Source: AP-15 sp963703855
GTDB taxonomy: Bacteria > Pseudomonadota > Alphaproteobacteria > ATCC43930 > CGMCC-115725
Direction: 5' to 3'
DNA length: 64,000 bases
Assembly (NCBI GenBank): GCA_963703855.1
Contig: CAVPFW010000008.1
Span: 62,001-126,000 of the forward strand
Shown: piece by piece, positions 1-8,505 of the stretch
Numbering within the stretch: position 1 is the stretch's first letter
Layout of the letters: the number at the start of each line of letters is the position of its first letter
Made by a program: the position numbers and the translations under genes
The notes under the pieces: model-generated
Database searches by the model: none
What the model saw: the letters and a program-made list of their open reading frames with translations, nothing else
What the model was told of the DNA's origin: nothing

Positions 1-96
1 TCTTAAGCGATCGGCGTTCCACCGCTTGAGTTCAACGCATTCCGGAAATTTCCTGACGCCGCTAACCACGGATTCATTGATGGTCGGAGCCGGCAT
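1..96 (-). CDS. Unidentified gene, 5' end only, cut by the window edge
   Basis: An ATG at 96 (minus) has an excellent ribosome binding site (AGGAGA, about 8 bases upstream) and opens a 32-codon frame that runs without a stop to base 1. The peptide begins MPAPTINESVVSGVRKF and looks like ordinary soluble-protein composition rather than a GC shadow. It is divergent from the aldolase gene, with about 200 bases between the two starts that would hold both promoters. I do not recognise the family from so short a piece. Confidence 0.5.
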   Translation of the reverse strand, partial: MPAPTINESVVSGVRKFPECVELKRWNADRLR

Positions 97-300
97 TGCC
101 TTTTCTCCTGCCTTTGCAACGGGAGGCCAAGGTGGTTATTTTGCTGATTTGAGGAGAGCAAGTGTCGGCGTCTCGCTGTGGCGCATCTTGACCCAGCAAA
201 GGCCGCCCGGCAATCCCCGGACCTTGATCGCCGATCTCCTCGCCTCCCCCGCCCGCTTCTGATACCATCGATCATCACCCGCCGCAGAAGGAATGCGTCG

Positions 301-1230
301 ATGGCCCTCACCGAACCCGTCAAGCGGATCCTGGCGAATTACGAGAGCGACAATCCCGGCACCAAGGCGAACCTCGCCCGCATCCTGATGCAAGGTAAGC
401 TCGGCGGCACCGGCCATCTCTTGATCCTGCCGGTCGATCAGGGGGTCGAGCACGGCCCGGCGCGCAGCTTTGCCCCGAACCCGGCGGCCTATGACCCGCA
501 TTATCACTATCAGCTGGCAATCGAGGCGGGTCTCTCCGCCTATGCCGCGCCGCTCGGCTTTATCGAGGGCGGCGCCTCGACTTTTGCCGGCCAGGTCCCG
601 CTGATCCTCAAGCTCAACGACGCCAACAGCATGTCGCGCCTCAAAGAGAACGCGACCCAGGCGACCACCGGCAATGTCAAGGATGCGCTGCGGCTCGGCT
701 GCTCGGCGATCGGCTATACGATCTATCCCGGCTCCGACGCCGCCTACGAGCAGATGCGCGAGATCACCGAGATGGCGTGCGAGGCCAAGTCATACGGGCT
801 TGCCGTGGTGATCTGGTCCTATCCGCGCGGCGGCAGCCTGTCGCGCGAGGGCGAGACCGCGATCGACATCTGCGCTTACGCGGCGCAGATCGCGGCCCAG
901 CTCGGCGCCCACATCATCAAGGTCAAGCCGCCGACCGAGCATCTCGAGCTCGCCGCGGCCAAGGCCGTCTACGAGAAACAGCATATCGACATCTCGACCC
1001 CGGCGGCGCGCATCCGCCATGTCGTGCAGTCGGCGTTCAACGGCCGGCGCATCGTCGTCTTCTCCGGCGGCGAGGCCAAGGACCTCGACGGGGTCTTCGC
1101 CGAGGTGCGCGCGGTGCGCGACGGCGGCGCCAACGGCTCGATCATCGGGCGCAACACCTTTCAGCGGCCAAAGGAGCAGGCGCTCGACATGCTGAACAAG
1201 ATCATCAAGATCTACCTCGGCAAGGATTGA
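301..1230 (+). CDS. fbaB: Class I fructose-bisphosphate aldolase (DhnA/FbaB type)
   Basis: A 309-residue protein of the bacterial/archaeal-type class I aldolase family, which cleaves fructose 1,6-bisphosphate to two triose phosphates through a lysine Schiff base. The (beta/alpha)8 signatures are visible: LILPVDQGVEHG near residue 41, GCSAIGYTIYPGS near 133, the strand HIIKVKPPTEH around 204-214 that carries the likely Schiff-base lysine, and a phosphate-binding end FSGGEAKD. I chose the ATG at 301, preceded by AGAAGGA. The frame is open upstream to 178, but that extension is arginine-rich and unlike the family. The next gene, thiE, follows after a repeat element. pgk is about 50 kb away, so the glycolytic genes are not clustered here. 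Confidence 0.93.
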   Translation: MALTEPVKRILANYESDNPGTKANLARILMQGKLGGTGHLLILPVDQGVEHGPARSFAPNPAAYDPHYHYQLAIEAGLSAYAAPLGFIEGGASTFAGQVPLILKLNDANSMSRLKENATQATTGNVKDALRLGCSAIGYTIYPGSDAAYEQMREITEMACEAKSYGLAVVIWSYPRGGSLSREGETAIDICAYAAQIAAQLGAHIIKVKPPTEHLELAAAKAVYEKQHIDISTPAARIRHVVQSAFNGRRIVVFSGGEAKDLDGVFAEVRAVRDGGANGSIIGRNTFQRPKEQALDMLNKIIKIYLGKD

Positions 1231-1266
1231 GCACACGATACGGGCTTTTAGACGCACGAATCTTAG

Positions 1267-1348
1267 TCGTCGTTCCCGCGAAAGCGGGAATCCAGGGCTT
1301 CCGAAACATCCCTTGGCCTCTGGGTTCCCGCGTCCGCGGGAATGACGG
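1267..1348. repeat. Intergenic REP/BIME-like palindromic element
   Basis: Two short palindromes, TTCCCGCGAAAGCGGGAA and TTCCCGCGTCCGCGGGAA, lie 30-odd bases apart. They sit within a larger inverted repeat whose outer arms (GTCGTTCCCGCG... and ...CGCGGGAATGAC) also pair. This resembles the dispersed 'ATTCCCGCGAAAGCGGGAAT' intergenic palindromes of many proteobacteria. It fills the fba-thiE gap and could terminate or stabilise the fba message. Confidence 0.7.
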
Positions 1349-1361
1349 GAGGGGGAGGAGG

Positions 1362-2049
1362 ATGGCGCTGGCTCGCACCTCACGTGTCGAAGAGACGCCG
1401 GCGACGACGCGGCTCTACCTGATCACGCCGCCGGCGCTTCGATCCCGACCGGTTCGCCAAGGACCTCGAACAGGCGCTCGCGGGCGGCGACGTCGCCTGC
1501 CTGCAATTGCGGCTCAAGGACGTGGACGACGCCGCGATCCGGCGCGCGACCGCCGTCTTAAAGCCGATCGCGCAGCAGCGCGGGGTCGCCTTCATCATGA
1601 ACGACCGGCCCGACCTCGCTGCCGAGCTCGATTGCGACGGCGTCCATGTCGGCGAGGAGGATATGCCCTATGCCGCGGCTCGGCGCCTGCTCGGCCCCGA
1701 CCGGATCGTCGGGGTGACCTGCGGCGACAGCCGCCACCGCGCTGTCACCGCGGCCGAGGCCGGCGCCGACTACGTCGCGTTCGGCGCCTTTTTCCCGAGC
1801 ATGACCAAGACCACCACCAAATTCCGCGCGGACCCCGAAGTGCTGCGCGACTGGAGCGAGACGACGGTCGTCCCATGCTGTGCGATCGGCGGCATCACCC
1901 AGCAGAATTGCGGCCCGCTGGTCGAGGCCGGCGCCGATTTTCTCGCCGTTATCGGAGCGATCTGGTCCTATCCCGCCGGCCCGCGCGCCGCGGTCGCCGC
2001 GTTCAACGAGGTCTTCGCCCGCTGCGGCCGGGCCTATACGGGAAGTTGA
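1362..2049 (+). pseudogene. thiE: Thiamine-phosphate synthase, frameshifted near its 5' end
   Basis: ThiE joins the pyrimidine and thiazole halves of thiamine. The frame from ATG 1362 gives the expected N-terminus (TRLYLITPP). At about 1434-1438 the homology moves to the next frame (FDPDRFAKDLEQALAGGD...), consistent with one extra base in GGCGCTTCG. The downstream frame then runs intact to the stop at 2049 and holds the family motifs QLRLKD, MNDRPDLA, DGVHVGEED, a PS-TKTTTK loop and an AIGGI phosphate-binding strand. A purine-rich GGGAGGGGGAGGAGG precedes the ATG. The gene is either inactivated or carries a sequencing indel. A start inside the second frame (GTG or ATG near 1507) would lack the first beta-strand. 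No TPP riboswitch is visible upstream. Confidence 0.8.
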
Positions 2050-2111
2050 CCCGGCGCAGGGTGGCAGGTGCAGACCGGCGCCCGGACCGGCCCCCGACGC
2101 CTGGAACCGAG

Positions 2112-3209
2112 GTGACGGGCTCGACGCGCAGCGCAGCCGAGCAGGAGCGGCGGATCTCGTTCGCAGCCCCGTCGACGGATCGAGCCCCGTCGACCGATCG
2201 AGCCTCGTCGCCGGACGACGGCCCCGCGACCCCTGCTGCGGCCGAGGCGCCGGCGGCATCGGTGCCGGCGGCGGGCCTGCGATCGTTGGGCGCGGCGCTC
2301 GCCTGGCTCTCGGGTTCGGTCGCCGGGATCGGGGCCGTCTTCTATGCTTGCGGCTATCTGGTCACCCTCGCCAACCTGCAGATGCTCGGGCTCGATCTGA
2401 TGGCGTTTCGCTACGAGCCTGCGTCCTACATCCAGCTCGGCGGCAATTTTGCCTGGGTATCGGCCTGGTATGCGGTTCAGGGCTCGTACGGGCCCTATGT
2501 CCCGCTCGTGCTCGTGCTGCTGACCGTCTCATTGGGTGGTCGTCTGCTCGGGGAACGCGGCCGCCGGCTTGCGACAAAGCAGCCCTTCCGCAGCTACGCC
2601 CGGCACCGCGAGGCGTGGAAGGCGCTGGCCTATCTGCTGTTGCTCGTTCTGCTCGGCTTCCAGCTGCGCCAGCACTTGCTGTTTCCGCCGGATCTGGCGG
2701 TGTCGGGGGTGCTCTACCCCGCCGCCGGCGGCAGCGCCGCGGGCGGCCCAATCCGCGAGTGGATCGTCTCCGGCAAGGAGGGTCTGCTCCAGGAGCGCTA
2801 TTTCATCCTCGTCGAGCAGCAGGTCGTGATCGGCGTTCTGCTCGTGCTCGCCTGGAACCTGTACCGGGCCTCGCGTTGGGGCACCTTGCTGACGGTGCCG
2901 TTCGCCGCGGTGTTCGCAATCTCTCTGCTGTACCTGCCGCTGGAATACGGCAAGCTGGCGCTGCCCAACAAATTCCCGCAGGTGGCGATCCGGCTCGAGC
3001 ATCCGGCCCAAACGGCGGGCCAGTCCGCGTCGGGCGAGCCGACCGCCGCAATGTACCTGCTTAACAAGACCGACAGCGAATTCGTGCTGTGGGATCCGGG
3101 TCGGCGCAAGATCGTCTGGCTTCCGACGCGCACGGTCGCCTCGGCGGAAATATCCGAGAGCCGGACGCTCAGCGAGATCATCAAGGCGTCGGAGACAACC
3201 GGGAAATGA
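2112..3209 (+). CDS. Hypothetical integral membrane protein
   Basis: About 365 residues if the GTG at 2112 is used. No ATG lies in the first 90 codons, so the start is uncertain. A 55-residue Ala/Pro/Ser-rich N-terminal tail is followed by hydrophobic stretches near residues 57-85, 125-150, 178-195 and two more around 245-285. The soluble C-terminal part contains LLNKTDSEFVLWDPGRRKIVWLP, in which a protein might bind or read a signal. Its stop overlaps the ATG of the FecR-like gene (ATGA), so the two are co-translated and probably work together. I do not recognise the family. Confidence 0.65.
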   Translation: MTGSTRSAAEQERRISFAAPSTDRAPSTDRASSPDDGPATPAAAEAPAASVPAAGLRSLGAALAWLSGSVAGIGAVFYACGYLVTLANLQMLGLDLMAFRYEPASYIQLGGNFAWVSAWYAVQGSYGPYVPLVLVLLTVSLGGRLLGERGRRLATKQPFRSYARHREAWKALAYLLLLVLLGFQLRQHLLFPPDLAVSGVLYPAAGGSAAGGPIREWIVSGKEGLLQERYFILVEQQVVIGVLLVLAWNLYRASRWGTLLTVPFAAVFAISLLYLPLEYGKLALPNKFPQVAIRLEHPAQTAGQSASGEPTAAMYLLNKTDSEFVLWDPGRRKIVWLPTRTVASAEISESRTLSEIIKASETTGK

Positions 3210-4251
3210 GCCGCTGTCGGCTCCCGCCCGGCGGCCCTGCGGCGCGCCTCGCCTTGACCTGCGCTTTGGCCGCCGCGAGCTGGCCCCCGATCGCGGCCGA
3301 CGCGCAGGAGCGCAGGGGAGCGCCGATCGCGGTGCTGCTCGTGGCCGGACCCTATGTCACGGTCAACGGGCGGCCGGCGGCGAGCGGCATGGCGATCGCC
3401 AGCGGCGACCGGGTCGTCACCGGCCCTTCGAGCAGCGCCAGGCTGAACTTCTACCGCGGCGGCTCGGTCCAGCTCGACGCCGACACCGACCCCGAAATCT
3501 ACGACCGCAGCGATCCCGGGTTCTGGCAGGGCCTCTACGTCGAGTTGCGCGACTATCTGCGCTGCGTGACGCGCGTCATCTTCAATACCGGGCAGCTTTA
3601 CGCCGAGGGCGAGAGCGAGACCAGCTGCGTCAGCCACGGGCCGGAAACGATGATCCCGCGCAGCCAATTCAACCTGCAGATCGTTCCGGGACAGGATGTG
3701 CTGACCGTCGTCACCGGGGAGGTGGCGCTCGCCGGGACCGCGCCGGCAGCGGTGCCGGGCGGCACCCAAGTCGTCCTGGCCGAAGGCCGCATCGTCGCCG
3801 AGCGCCGGGTCGGCCCCGAGGAACTGCGCCAGATCACCGCGTGGCGCAACCGCTATGCCTTTGCCCCGAACGCGGCGCCGCCGCCCCCCGTCCGGCCGCC
3901 GCGGCCGCGTTATCCGACACAACCGTACCCGACCCAACCGTACCCGACCCAACCCTATCCGACCCAGCCTTACCCAACCCAGCCCTATCCGACCCAACCT
4001 ATCCGACCCAACCCTATCCGACCCAACCCTATCCGACGCCCAACCCGCGGCAGCCTTATCCGTCACCGTCTGCACCGTGGCCCGGTACCGGCACGCCGCG
4101 CGGGCCGGAACAAGGCTCGCCGTCCTTCCCGGGCCGAGGCGACGGCACCTATTACCCGCGCCCGACATCGCCGCCGCAGGACCGCGGCGGCTCGTCCCCG
4201 AACCCGTCGCGCTATCCCAGCGAAGATTCGGGCGGTTCCCCACTGCGCTGA
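3206..4251 (+). CDS. FecR-domain periplasmic protein with proline-rich tail, frameshifted in its repeat
   Basis: An ATGA overlap links it to the preceding membrane protein. The N-terminus is a signal peptide (hydrophobic run, then ADAQ). Residues about 40-190 are FecR-like: a GDRVVTGPSSSARL strand, GGSVQLDADTD and a VVTGEVALAG strand. The tail is a run of YPTQP pentapeptides (3911-4029) followed by a Pro/Gly/Ser-rich end. The sixth DNA repeat unit has 14 instead of 15 bases, so the written frame leaves the YPTQP register at about 3999 and reads Arg-rich sequence to 4666, into the opposing epmA gene. The restored frame keeps YPTQP, ends ...YPSEDSGGSPLR and stops at 4251, which I take as the native end. 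FecR domains usually sense or bind wall components or signals. The exact role here is unknown. Confidence 0.72.
3911..4029 (+). repeat. 15-bp tandem repeat coding YPTQP, eight units
   Basis: Units of the form TATCCGACCCAACCC run head to tail: 3911, 3926, 3941, 3956, 3971, 3986, 4000 and 4015. The unit at 3986-3999 lacks one C (CAACCT in place of CAACCCT), shifting the reading frame by -1. Units differ at third positions (TAT/TAC, CAA/CAG), so the array is not newly expanded. Confidence 0.85.
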
Positions 4252-4427
4252 CCCCGCTGATGCCGGCGCCCCGGCAGTCCTCGGGACGTCCGTTGTGAGC
4301 GCCGCGCGGCAATCCCGCCGAGGCTGCAAGGCCGTCCCGAGAAATTCCAGCGTGGCGGCAAAGACCGGGCGTCCCGGTTACCTCTTTGACAACTCACCTT
4401 CGTCTTGCGCGGGCTGGCCCCACGTAC

Positions 4428-4483
4428 CCACGTCTTCTTTTCTGGGCGCAACAAGACGTGGATGCCCGGATCAAGTCCGGGCA
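4428..4483. repeat. Paired inverted repeats between convergent genes, possible bidirectional terminator
   Basis: CCACGTCTT (4428-4436) pairs perfectly with AAGACGTGG (4453-4461). It is followed at once by a hairpin TGCCCGGA-TCAAG-TCCGGGCA (4463-4483). The second hairpin matches a widespread alphaproteobacterial intergenic repeat (ATGCCCGGATCAAGTCCGGGCA). It lies between the ends of the FecR-like gene (+) and epmA (-), where a bidirectional stop is expected. Confidence 0.6.
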
Positions 4484-4521
4484 AAGCGTACTTACGTTGT
4501 AAATCAGGTCACGATACTTTT

Positions 4522-5559
4522 TCAGCGCACCGGCGCCCACAGCACCTCCTCGATGTCGTCGGCGCCGGTCGCCAGCGTGACCAGCCGGTCAAAGCCGAGC
4601 GCGATCCCGGCCGCGGGCGGCATCCCGTATTCGAGGGCGGCGAGGAAATCCTCGTCGATCGGGTAGGTTTCGCCGTAAAGCGCCTGTTTCCTGGCCTGGT
4701 CGGCGAGAAAGCGGGCGCGCTGCTCGGCGGCGTCGGTCAGCTCGCCGAAGCCGTTGGCGAGCTCGAGGCCGCAGACATAGAGCTCGAAGCGCTCGGCCAG
4801 CCGCGGGTCGGCGGGGTTGCGGCGCGCCAGGGCCGCCATCGACAACGGGTAGTCGCAGAGGATCGTCGGCGCTCCGAGGCCGAGATGAGGTTCGATCCGT
4901 TCGAGGAAGATACGGAAGAAAAGCGCTTCCCAATCGTCGCCGGGGTGCGGCTCGATCCCGATCGCGCGAGCCTGCGCCGCCAGCAGAACCGCATCGGGGC
5001 GCAGCGGGTCGGCGGCGGTCGCCAACAGGTCGATGCCGCAGTGCTCCTGGAACGCCTGGGCGACCGGGATCTCGCGCCAGGCATGCCCGGCATCGGCGCG
5101 GTGCCCGCGCCAGGCGAGCGCCTGCGCCCCCGCCGCTTGTTGGCAGGCGCACAGCAGTCCAACGCAATCCTCGATCAGATCGCGCCAGGTGGCCCCGGCG
5201 CGATACCATTCGAGCATCGCGAATTCGGGATGATGAGTGGCGCTGCGCTCGCCGTCGCGAAACACATGCGCGAGCTGCCAGATCCGCGGCATCCCGGCGA
5301 CCAGCAGCTTTTTCATCGCAAATTCCGGCGAGGTGTGGAGGTAGCGCCGCGAGATCCGGCCGTCGCGCGGGTCGTGCAGTTCGGTGGCGAAGGCCCTGAG
5401 GTGCGGTTCGAGCCCGGGGCTCGTCTGCAATGCCGGGGTATCGACCTCGACAAACCCTTGCGCCGCGAAAAAGCTGCGCACCGCACCGAGCATCCGCCCC
5501 CGCCGCTCCAGCCGTTCTCGGCGCAGCGCAAAGCGCTCCGGCCGCCACCATTCCCGCAT
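4522..5559 (-). CDS. epmA: Elongation factor P beta-lysine/lysine ligase (EpmA/GenX/PoxA)
   Basis: A 345-residue class II lysyl-tRNA synthetase-like protein without the anticodon-binding domain, as in EpmA, which attaches (beta-)lysine to the conserved lysine of EF-P. Visible motifs: class II motif 2 around FRDGERSATHHPEFAMLEWY, an intervening ELYVCGLELANGFGEL segment typical of the lysine site, and motif 3 GIALGFDRL near the end. It is divergent from efp, its substrate, with 89 bases between starts. The partner aminomutase EpmB is not in this window, so whether beta-lysine or alpha-lysine is added cannot be told here. Confidence 0.93.
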   Translation of the reverse strand: MREWWRPERFALRRERLERRGRMLGAVRSFFAAQGFVEVDTPALQTSPGLEPHLRAFATELHDPRDGRISRRYLHTSPEFAMKKLLVAGMPRIWQLAHVFRDGERSATHHPEFAMLEWYRAGATWRDLIEDCVGLLCACQQAAGAQALAWRGHRADAGHAWREIPVAQAFQEHCGIDLLATAADPLRPDAVLLAAQARAIGIEPHPGDDWEALFFRIFLERIEPHLGLGAPTILCDYPLSMAALARRNPADPRLAERFELYVCGLELANGFGELTDAAEQRARFLADQARKQALYGETYPIDEDFLAALEYGMPPAAGIALGFDRLVTLATGADDIEEVLWAPVR

Positions 5560-5648
5560 CCGCGCCGCCCTCCTTCTTGCCGTTGGGCCGCTCCGTGCTA
5601 ACTTCTCGACAGCAGCAGCACTCCCGCCAGCCCTCCGGAACCGCTCTC

Positions 5649-6215
5649 ATGAAGATCAACGCCATCGACATCAAGCCGGGCAACGTCCTCGAATACCAGG
5701 GCAAGCTGTGGCTCGTGCTGAAGCGCGAGCTGGTCCAGCCCGGCAAGGGCGGCGCCTTTGCCCAGGTCGAGATGCGCGACCTCCGCGGCGGCACCAAGCT
5801 CAACGACCGCTTCCGCACCCAGGAGACGGTCGAGCGCGTCCGCCTCGACGACAAGGAGATGCAGTTCCTGTTCATGGAGAACGGCCAGGCGAATTTCATG
5901 GACAACGACAGCTTCGAGCAGATCTCGATCCCGGCCGAGATGATCGGCGAGCCCGCCGATTTTCTGCGCGACGGAATGGTGTGCACCGTCATGCTGCACG
6001 AAGGCGCCCCGCTCTCGGTTGAGCTGCCGCCGAGCGTGGTCATGGAGGTGGTCGAGGCCGATCCGGTGGTGCGCGGGCAGACCGCGTCGTCCTCGTACAA
6101 GCCGGGCAAGCTCGACAACGGCCGCCGGGTCATGATCCCGCCCTATATCGAGGCCGGCACCCGCATCGTCGTCAGCACCGCCGACGGCAGCTATGTCGAA
6201 CGGGCCAAGGACTGA
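5649..6215 (+). CDS. efp: Translation elongation factor P
   Basis: A 188-residue, three-domain EF-P that relieves ribosome stalling at polyproline. The N-terminal KOW-like domain carries the loop QPGKGGAF with Lys33, the position modified by EpmA. The OB domains follow, with the C-terminal signature near residues 150-185 (IPPYIEAGTRIVVSTADGSYVER). The ATG at 5649 gives the standard N-terminus (MKINAIDIKPGNVLEY). The frame extends upstream to 5430, but only as the antisense of epmA. suhB begins 24 bases after the stop. The polyproline-rich FecR-like protein nearby (YPTQP repeats) could be a client, which is inference only. Confidence 0.95.
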   Translation: MKINAIDIKPGNVLEYQGKLWLVLKRELVQPGKGGAFAQVEMRDLRGGTKLNDRFRTQETVERVRLDDKEMQFLFMENGQANFMDNDSFEQISIPAEMIGEPADFLRDGMVCTVMLHEGAPLSVELPPSVVMEVVEADPVVRGQTASSSYKPGKLDNGRRVMIPPYIEAGTRIVVSTADGSYVERAKD

Positions 6216-6239
6216 GCGCCGGGCTCGGGGACGATCGAA

Positions 6240-7055
6240 ATGGTCATGCGCTCGCCGGTCCTGAACGTCATGGCGAATGCCGCGCTGAAGGCGGCGCGCG
6301 GCCTGCTGCGCGATTTCGGCGAGGTCGAGCAGCTCCAGGTCTCGATCAAGGGCCCCGGCGAGTTCGTCTCGACCGCCGATCTCAAGGCCGAGCGCACCAT
6401 CAAGACCGAGCTGACCCGCGCCCGCCCCGGCTACTCGCTGCTGTTCGAGGAGGGCGGCGCCGAGGCGGGATCGGATCCGCGCCACCGCTGGGTCGTCGAC
6501 CCGCTCGACGGCACCACCAACTTTCTGCACGGCATCCCGCACTTTGCGATCTCGATCGCGCTCGAGCGCGACGGCGAGATCGTCGCCGGCCTCGTCTACG
6601 ACCCGGTGCGCGACGAGATGTACTCGGCGGAAAAGGGTCTCGGCGCCTATGTCAACGATCGCCGGCTCAGGGTGTCGGCGCGGCGCCGGCTCGGCGAGGC
6701 GGTGATCGGCACCGGCATGCCGTTCGGCGCGAAGGGCGAGCCGCCGACCTATCTGGCGACCCTGGCCGCGGTGATGGCGGCGACCAGCGGGGTGCGCCGG
6801 ATCGGCGCGGCGGCGCTCGATCTCGCCTATGTCGCAGCCGGCCGTTTCGACGGGTTCTGGGAATTTGGCCTGGCGCCGTGGGACATCGCCGCCGGTCTGT
6901 TGCTGGTGCGCGAGGCGGGCGGCTACGTCAGCGACCTCTCGGGCGGGCAGTCGATGATGACCAGCGGCGACGTGTTGGCCGCCAACGATCACCTTCATCT
7001 GCCGCTGGCGGCGCTGATCCGGGACGCCGCGCGGACCGCCCGCGCCGCCGACTGA
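6240..7055 (+). CDS. suhB: Inositol monophosphatase family protein (SuhB-like)
   Basis: A 271-residue Mg-dependent phosphatase. Motif A (WVVDPLDGTTNFLHGIP, about residues 83-100) and motif B (WDIAAGLLLVREAGG, near 218-232) hold the metal ligands. A FEEGG segment near residue 70 supplies a further acidic ligand. In other proteobacteria SuhB acts on inositol-1-phosphate and also joins Nus-factor antitermination complexes. ATG 6246 (MRSPVLNVMANAALKAAR) fits homologues slightly better than ATG 6240. It lies directly behind efp and probably shares its transcript. Confidence 0.9.
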   Translation: MVMRSPVLNVMANAALKAARGLLRDFGEVEQLQVSIKGPGEFVSTADLKAERTIKTELTRARPGYSLLFEEGGAEAGSDPRHRWVVDPLDGTTNFLHGIPHFAISIALERDGEIVAGLVYDPVRDEMYSAEKGLGAYVNDRRLRVSARRRLGEAVIGTGMPFGAKGEPPTYLATLAAVMAATSGVRRIGAAALDLAYVAAGRFDGFWEFGLAPWDIAAGLLLVREAGGYVSDLSGGQSMMTSGDVLAANDHLHLPLAALIRDAARTARAAD

Positions 7056-7112
7056 GGCCGCCTCGCTGCAATCCTGCGTAAAGGGCCGACGGTTCAGCAC
7101 ACCGAGTATTTC

Positions 7113-7141
7113 TTGTCTCGGGGTCCGTGCTGCGCTACGCT
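7113..7141 (+). promoter_or_regulatory. Weak sigma-70-like promoter candidate ahead of the MotA/MotB-like pair
   Basis: TTGTCT (7113-7118), a 17-base spacer and TACGCT (7136-7141) lie in the 274-base gap 7056-7329. The match is only moderate (4 of 6 and 3 of 6). I see no hairpin terminator or other clear element in this gap, and no gene. Confidence 0.25.
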
Positions 7142-7329
7142 TGCCGCGATCCGACAAACGGCGGTTCCTGAAACCTACGATAGTCTCCGGGATCGGGTTC
7201 GGGGGATAGGGTCGGAAATGCGCGTCATAGTCGACCGGCAAGCTGATCCCAGCTCGGCCGAGTGCCGGCGTCTCCGACAGTGAGGGTTGCGCGCCCGCGC
7301 CCGATCGGTGGCGCGCCGGGTCGTCCCGG

Positions 7330-8484
7330 ATGAACCGCTCGCGCCGCTTCCTCATTCGGATGGCGGTGTTCCTGGTGTTGGTGGCCGCGCTCGCGGTGGC
7401 GCTCGGACATTCGCTGGTGGTCGCGTTCATGGGCAATCCCGGGGTCAACGGCGTGATCCTCGGCATCCTCTTGGCCGGCATCGTCTACATCTTTCGCCAG
7501 GTGCTGCTGCTCGCGCCCGAGATCGACTGGATCGAGAGCTTTCGCCATCGCGAGGCCGGCGGCGAGGAGCCGGCGGCGCGCCGCCCGCCGCCGCGGCTGC
7601 TGGCGCCGATGGCGCGCATGCTGGGCGGGCGCCAGGGCGGGCGCGTCAGCTTGTCGACGAACTCGCTGCAGACCCTGCTCGACGGCATCGGCTCGCGGCT
7701 CAACGAAACCCGCGAGACCTCGCGCTATCTGATCGGGGTCTTGGTTTTTCTCGGCCTGCTCGGGACGTTTTACGGGCTCCTCGAAACGGTGCGCTCGGTC
7801 GGCGGCGTGATCGGCGGGTTGAACGTCGGCGGCAACGATCTCGCCCGCGCCTTCGCCAACCTCAAATCCGGGCTCGAATCGCCGCTCGCCGGGATGGGGA
7901 CCGCGTTCAGCTCGTCGTTGTTCGGCCTCGCCGGCAGCCTGGTCCTGGGCTTTCTCGATCTTCAGGCCGGCCAGGCGCAGAACCGCTTCTACAACGATCT
8001 CGAAGAGTGGCTGTCGACCTACACCCGGCTCTCCGGTGGAGGTTTGGGCGACGGCGGCGACGCGTCGGTGCCGGCTTATATCCAGGCGTTGCTCGAGCAG
8101 ACCGCGGACAGCCTGGAAAGCCTCCAACGCATCATGGCCCGCGGCGAGGAGAGCCGCATCGGGGCCAACTCGACCCTGACCAGCCTGACCGACCGGCTCG
8201 GCGTTCTCGCCGAGCAGATGAAGGCGGGCCAGATGCTTATGCTGCGGCTCGCCGAAAACCAATTGGAGCTGAAGCCGGCTCTGGCGCGCCTCGCCGACAT
8301 CGCCGACAATTCGGTCGGACAGGACGACGTTCTGCGCAACCACCTGCGCAACATCGAGGCCTATACCGCGCGCCTGACCGAAGATTTGGCCCAGGGCCGG
8401 GCCCAGACCGTTCAGGAATTGCGCGGCGAGATCCGCATCCTCGCCCGCACCATCGCCGCGCTGGCCGAAGAGGGCCGGCGCTGA
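7330..8484 (+). CDS. MotA/TolQ/ExbB-type proton channel protein
   Basis: 384 residues with N-terminal hydrophobic segments at about 8-30 and 38-58, a cytoplasmic loop, and a second pair near 130-150 (YLIGVLVFLGLLGTFYGLLETV) and 185-215 (GMGTAFSSSLFGLAGSLVLGFLDL). This MotA/TolQ/ExbB signature has the Thr/Ser-lined helix. The C-terminal 150 residues are helical and soluble. The gene is followed after 21 bases by an OmpA-domain MotB-like gene. No flagellar genes surround it, so I read it as the channel half of an envelope motor that couples proton flow to peptidoglycan-anchored work, not as the flagellar stator. Confidence 0.82.
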   Translation: MNRSRRFLIRMAVFLVLVAALAVALGHSLVVAFMGNPGVNGVILGILLAGIVYIFRQVLLLAPEIDWIESFRHREAGGEEPAARRPPPRLLAPMARMLGGRQGGRVSLSTNSLQTLLDGIGSRLNETRETSRYLIGVLVFLGLLGTFYGLLETVRSVGGVIGGLNVGGNDLARAFANLKSGLESPLAGMGTAFSSSLFGLAGSLVLGFLDLQAGQAQNRFYNDLEEWLSTYTRLSGGGLGDGGDASVPAYIQALLEQTADSLESLQRIMARGEESRIGANSTLTSLTDRLGVLAEQMKAGQMLMLRLAENQLELKPALARLADIADNSVGQDDVLRNHLRNIEAYTARLTEDLAQGRAQTVQELRGEIRILARTIAALAEEGRR

Positions 8485-8505
8485 ACACCGGCGAGCCGTC
8501 GAGCC

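Noticed and set aside
1231..1361. TPP riboswitch ahead of thiE
   Set aside because: The CUGAGA/thi-box core is absent. The region is a REP-like palindrome.
777..3209. 810-codon plus frame spanning fba, thiE and the membrane protein
   Set aside because: Only the parts 1362-1436 and 2112-3209 carry real protein. The rest is out-of-frame reading of fba and thiE.
3911..4029. CRISPR-like repeat array
   Set aside because: Units are 15 bp, contiguous without spacers, and code for YPTQP.
3999..4666. Arg-rich C-terminal extension of the FecR-like protein
   Set aside because: It arises from the 14-base repeat unit and overlaps epmA. The alternative frame keeps the YPTQP register and a proper stop.
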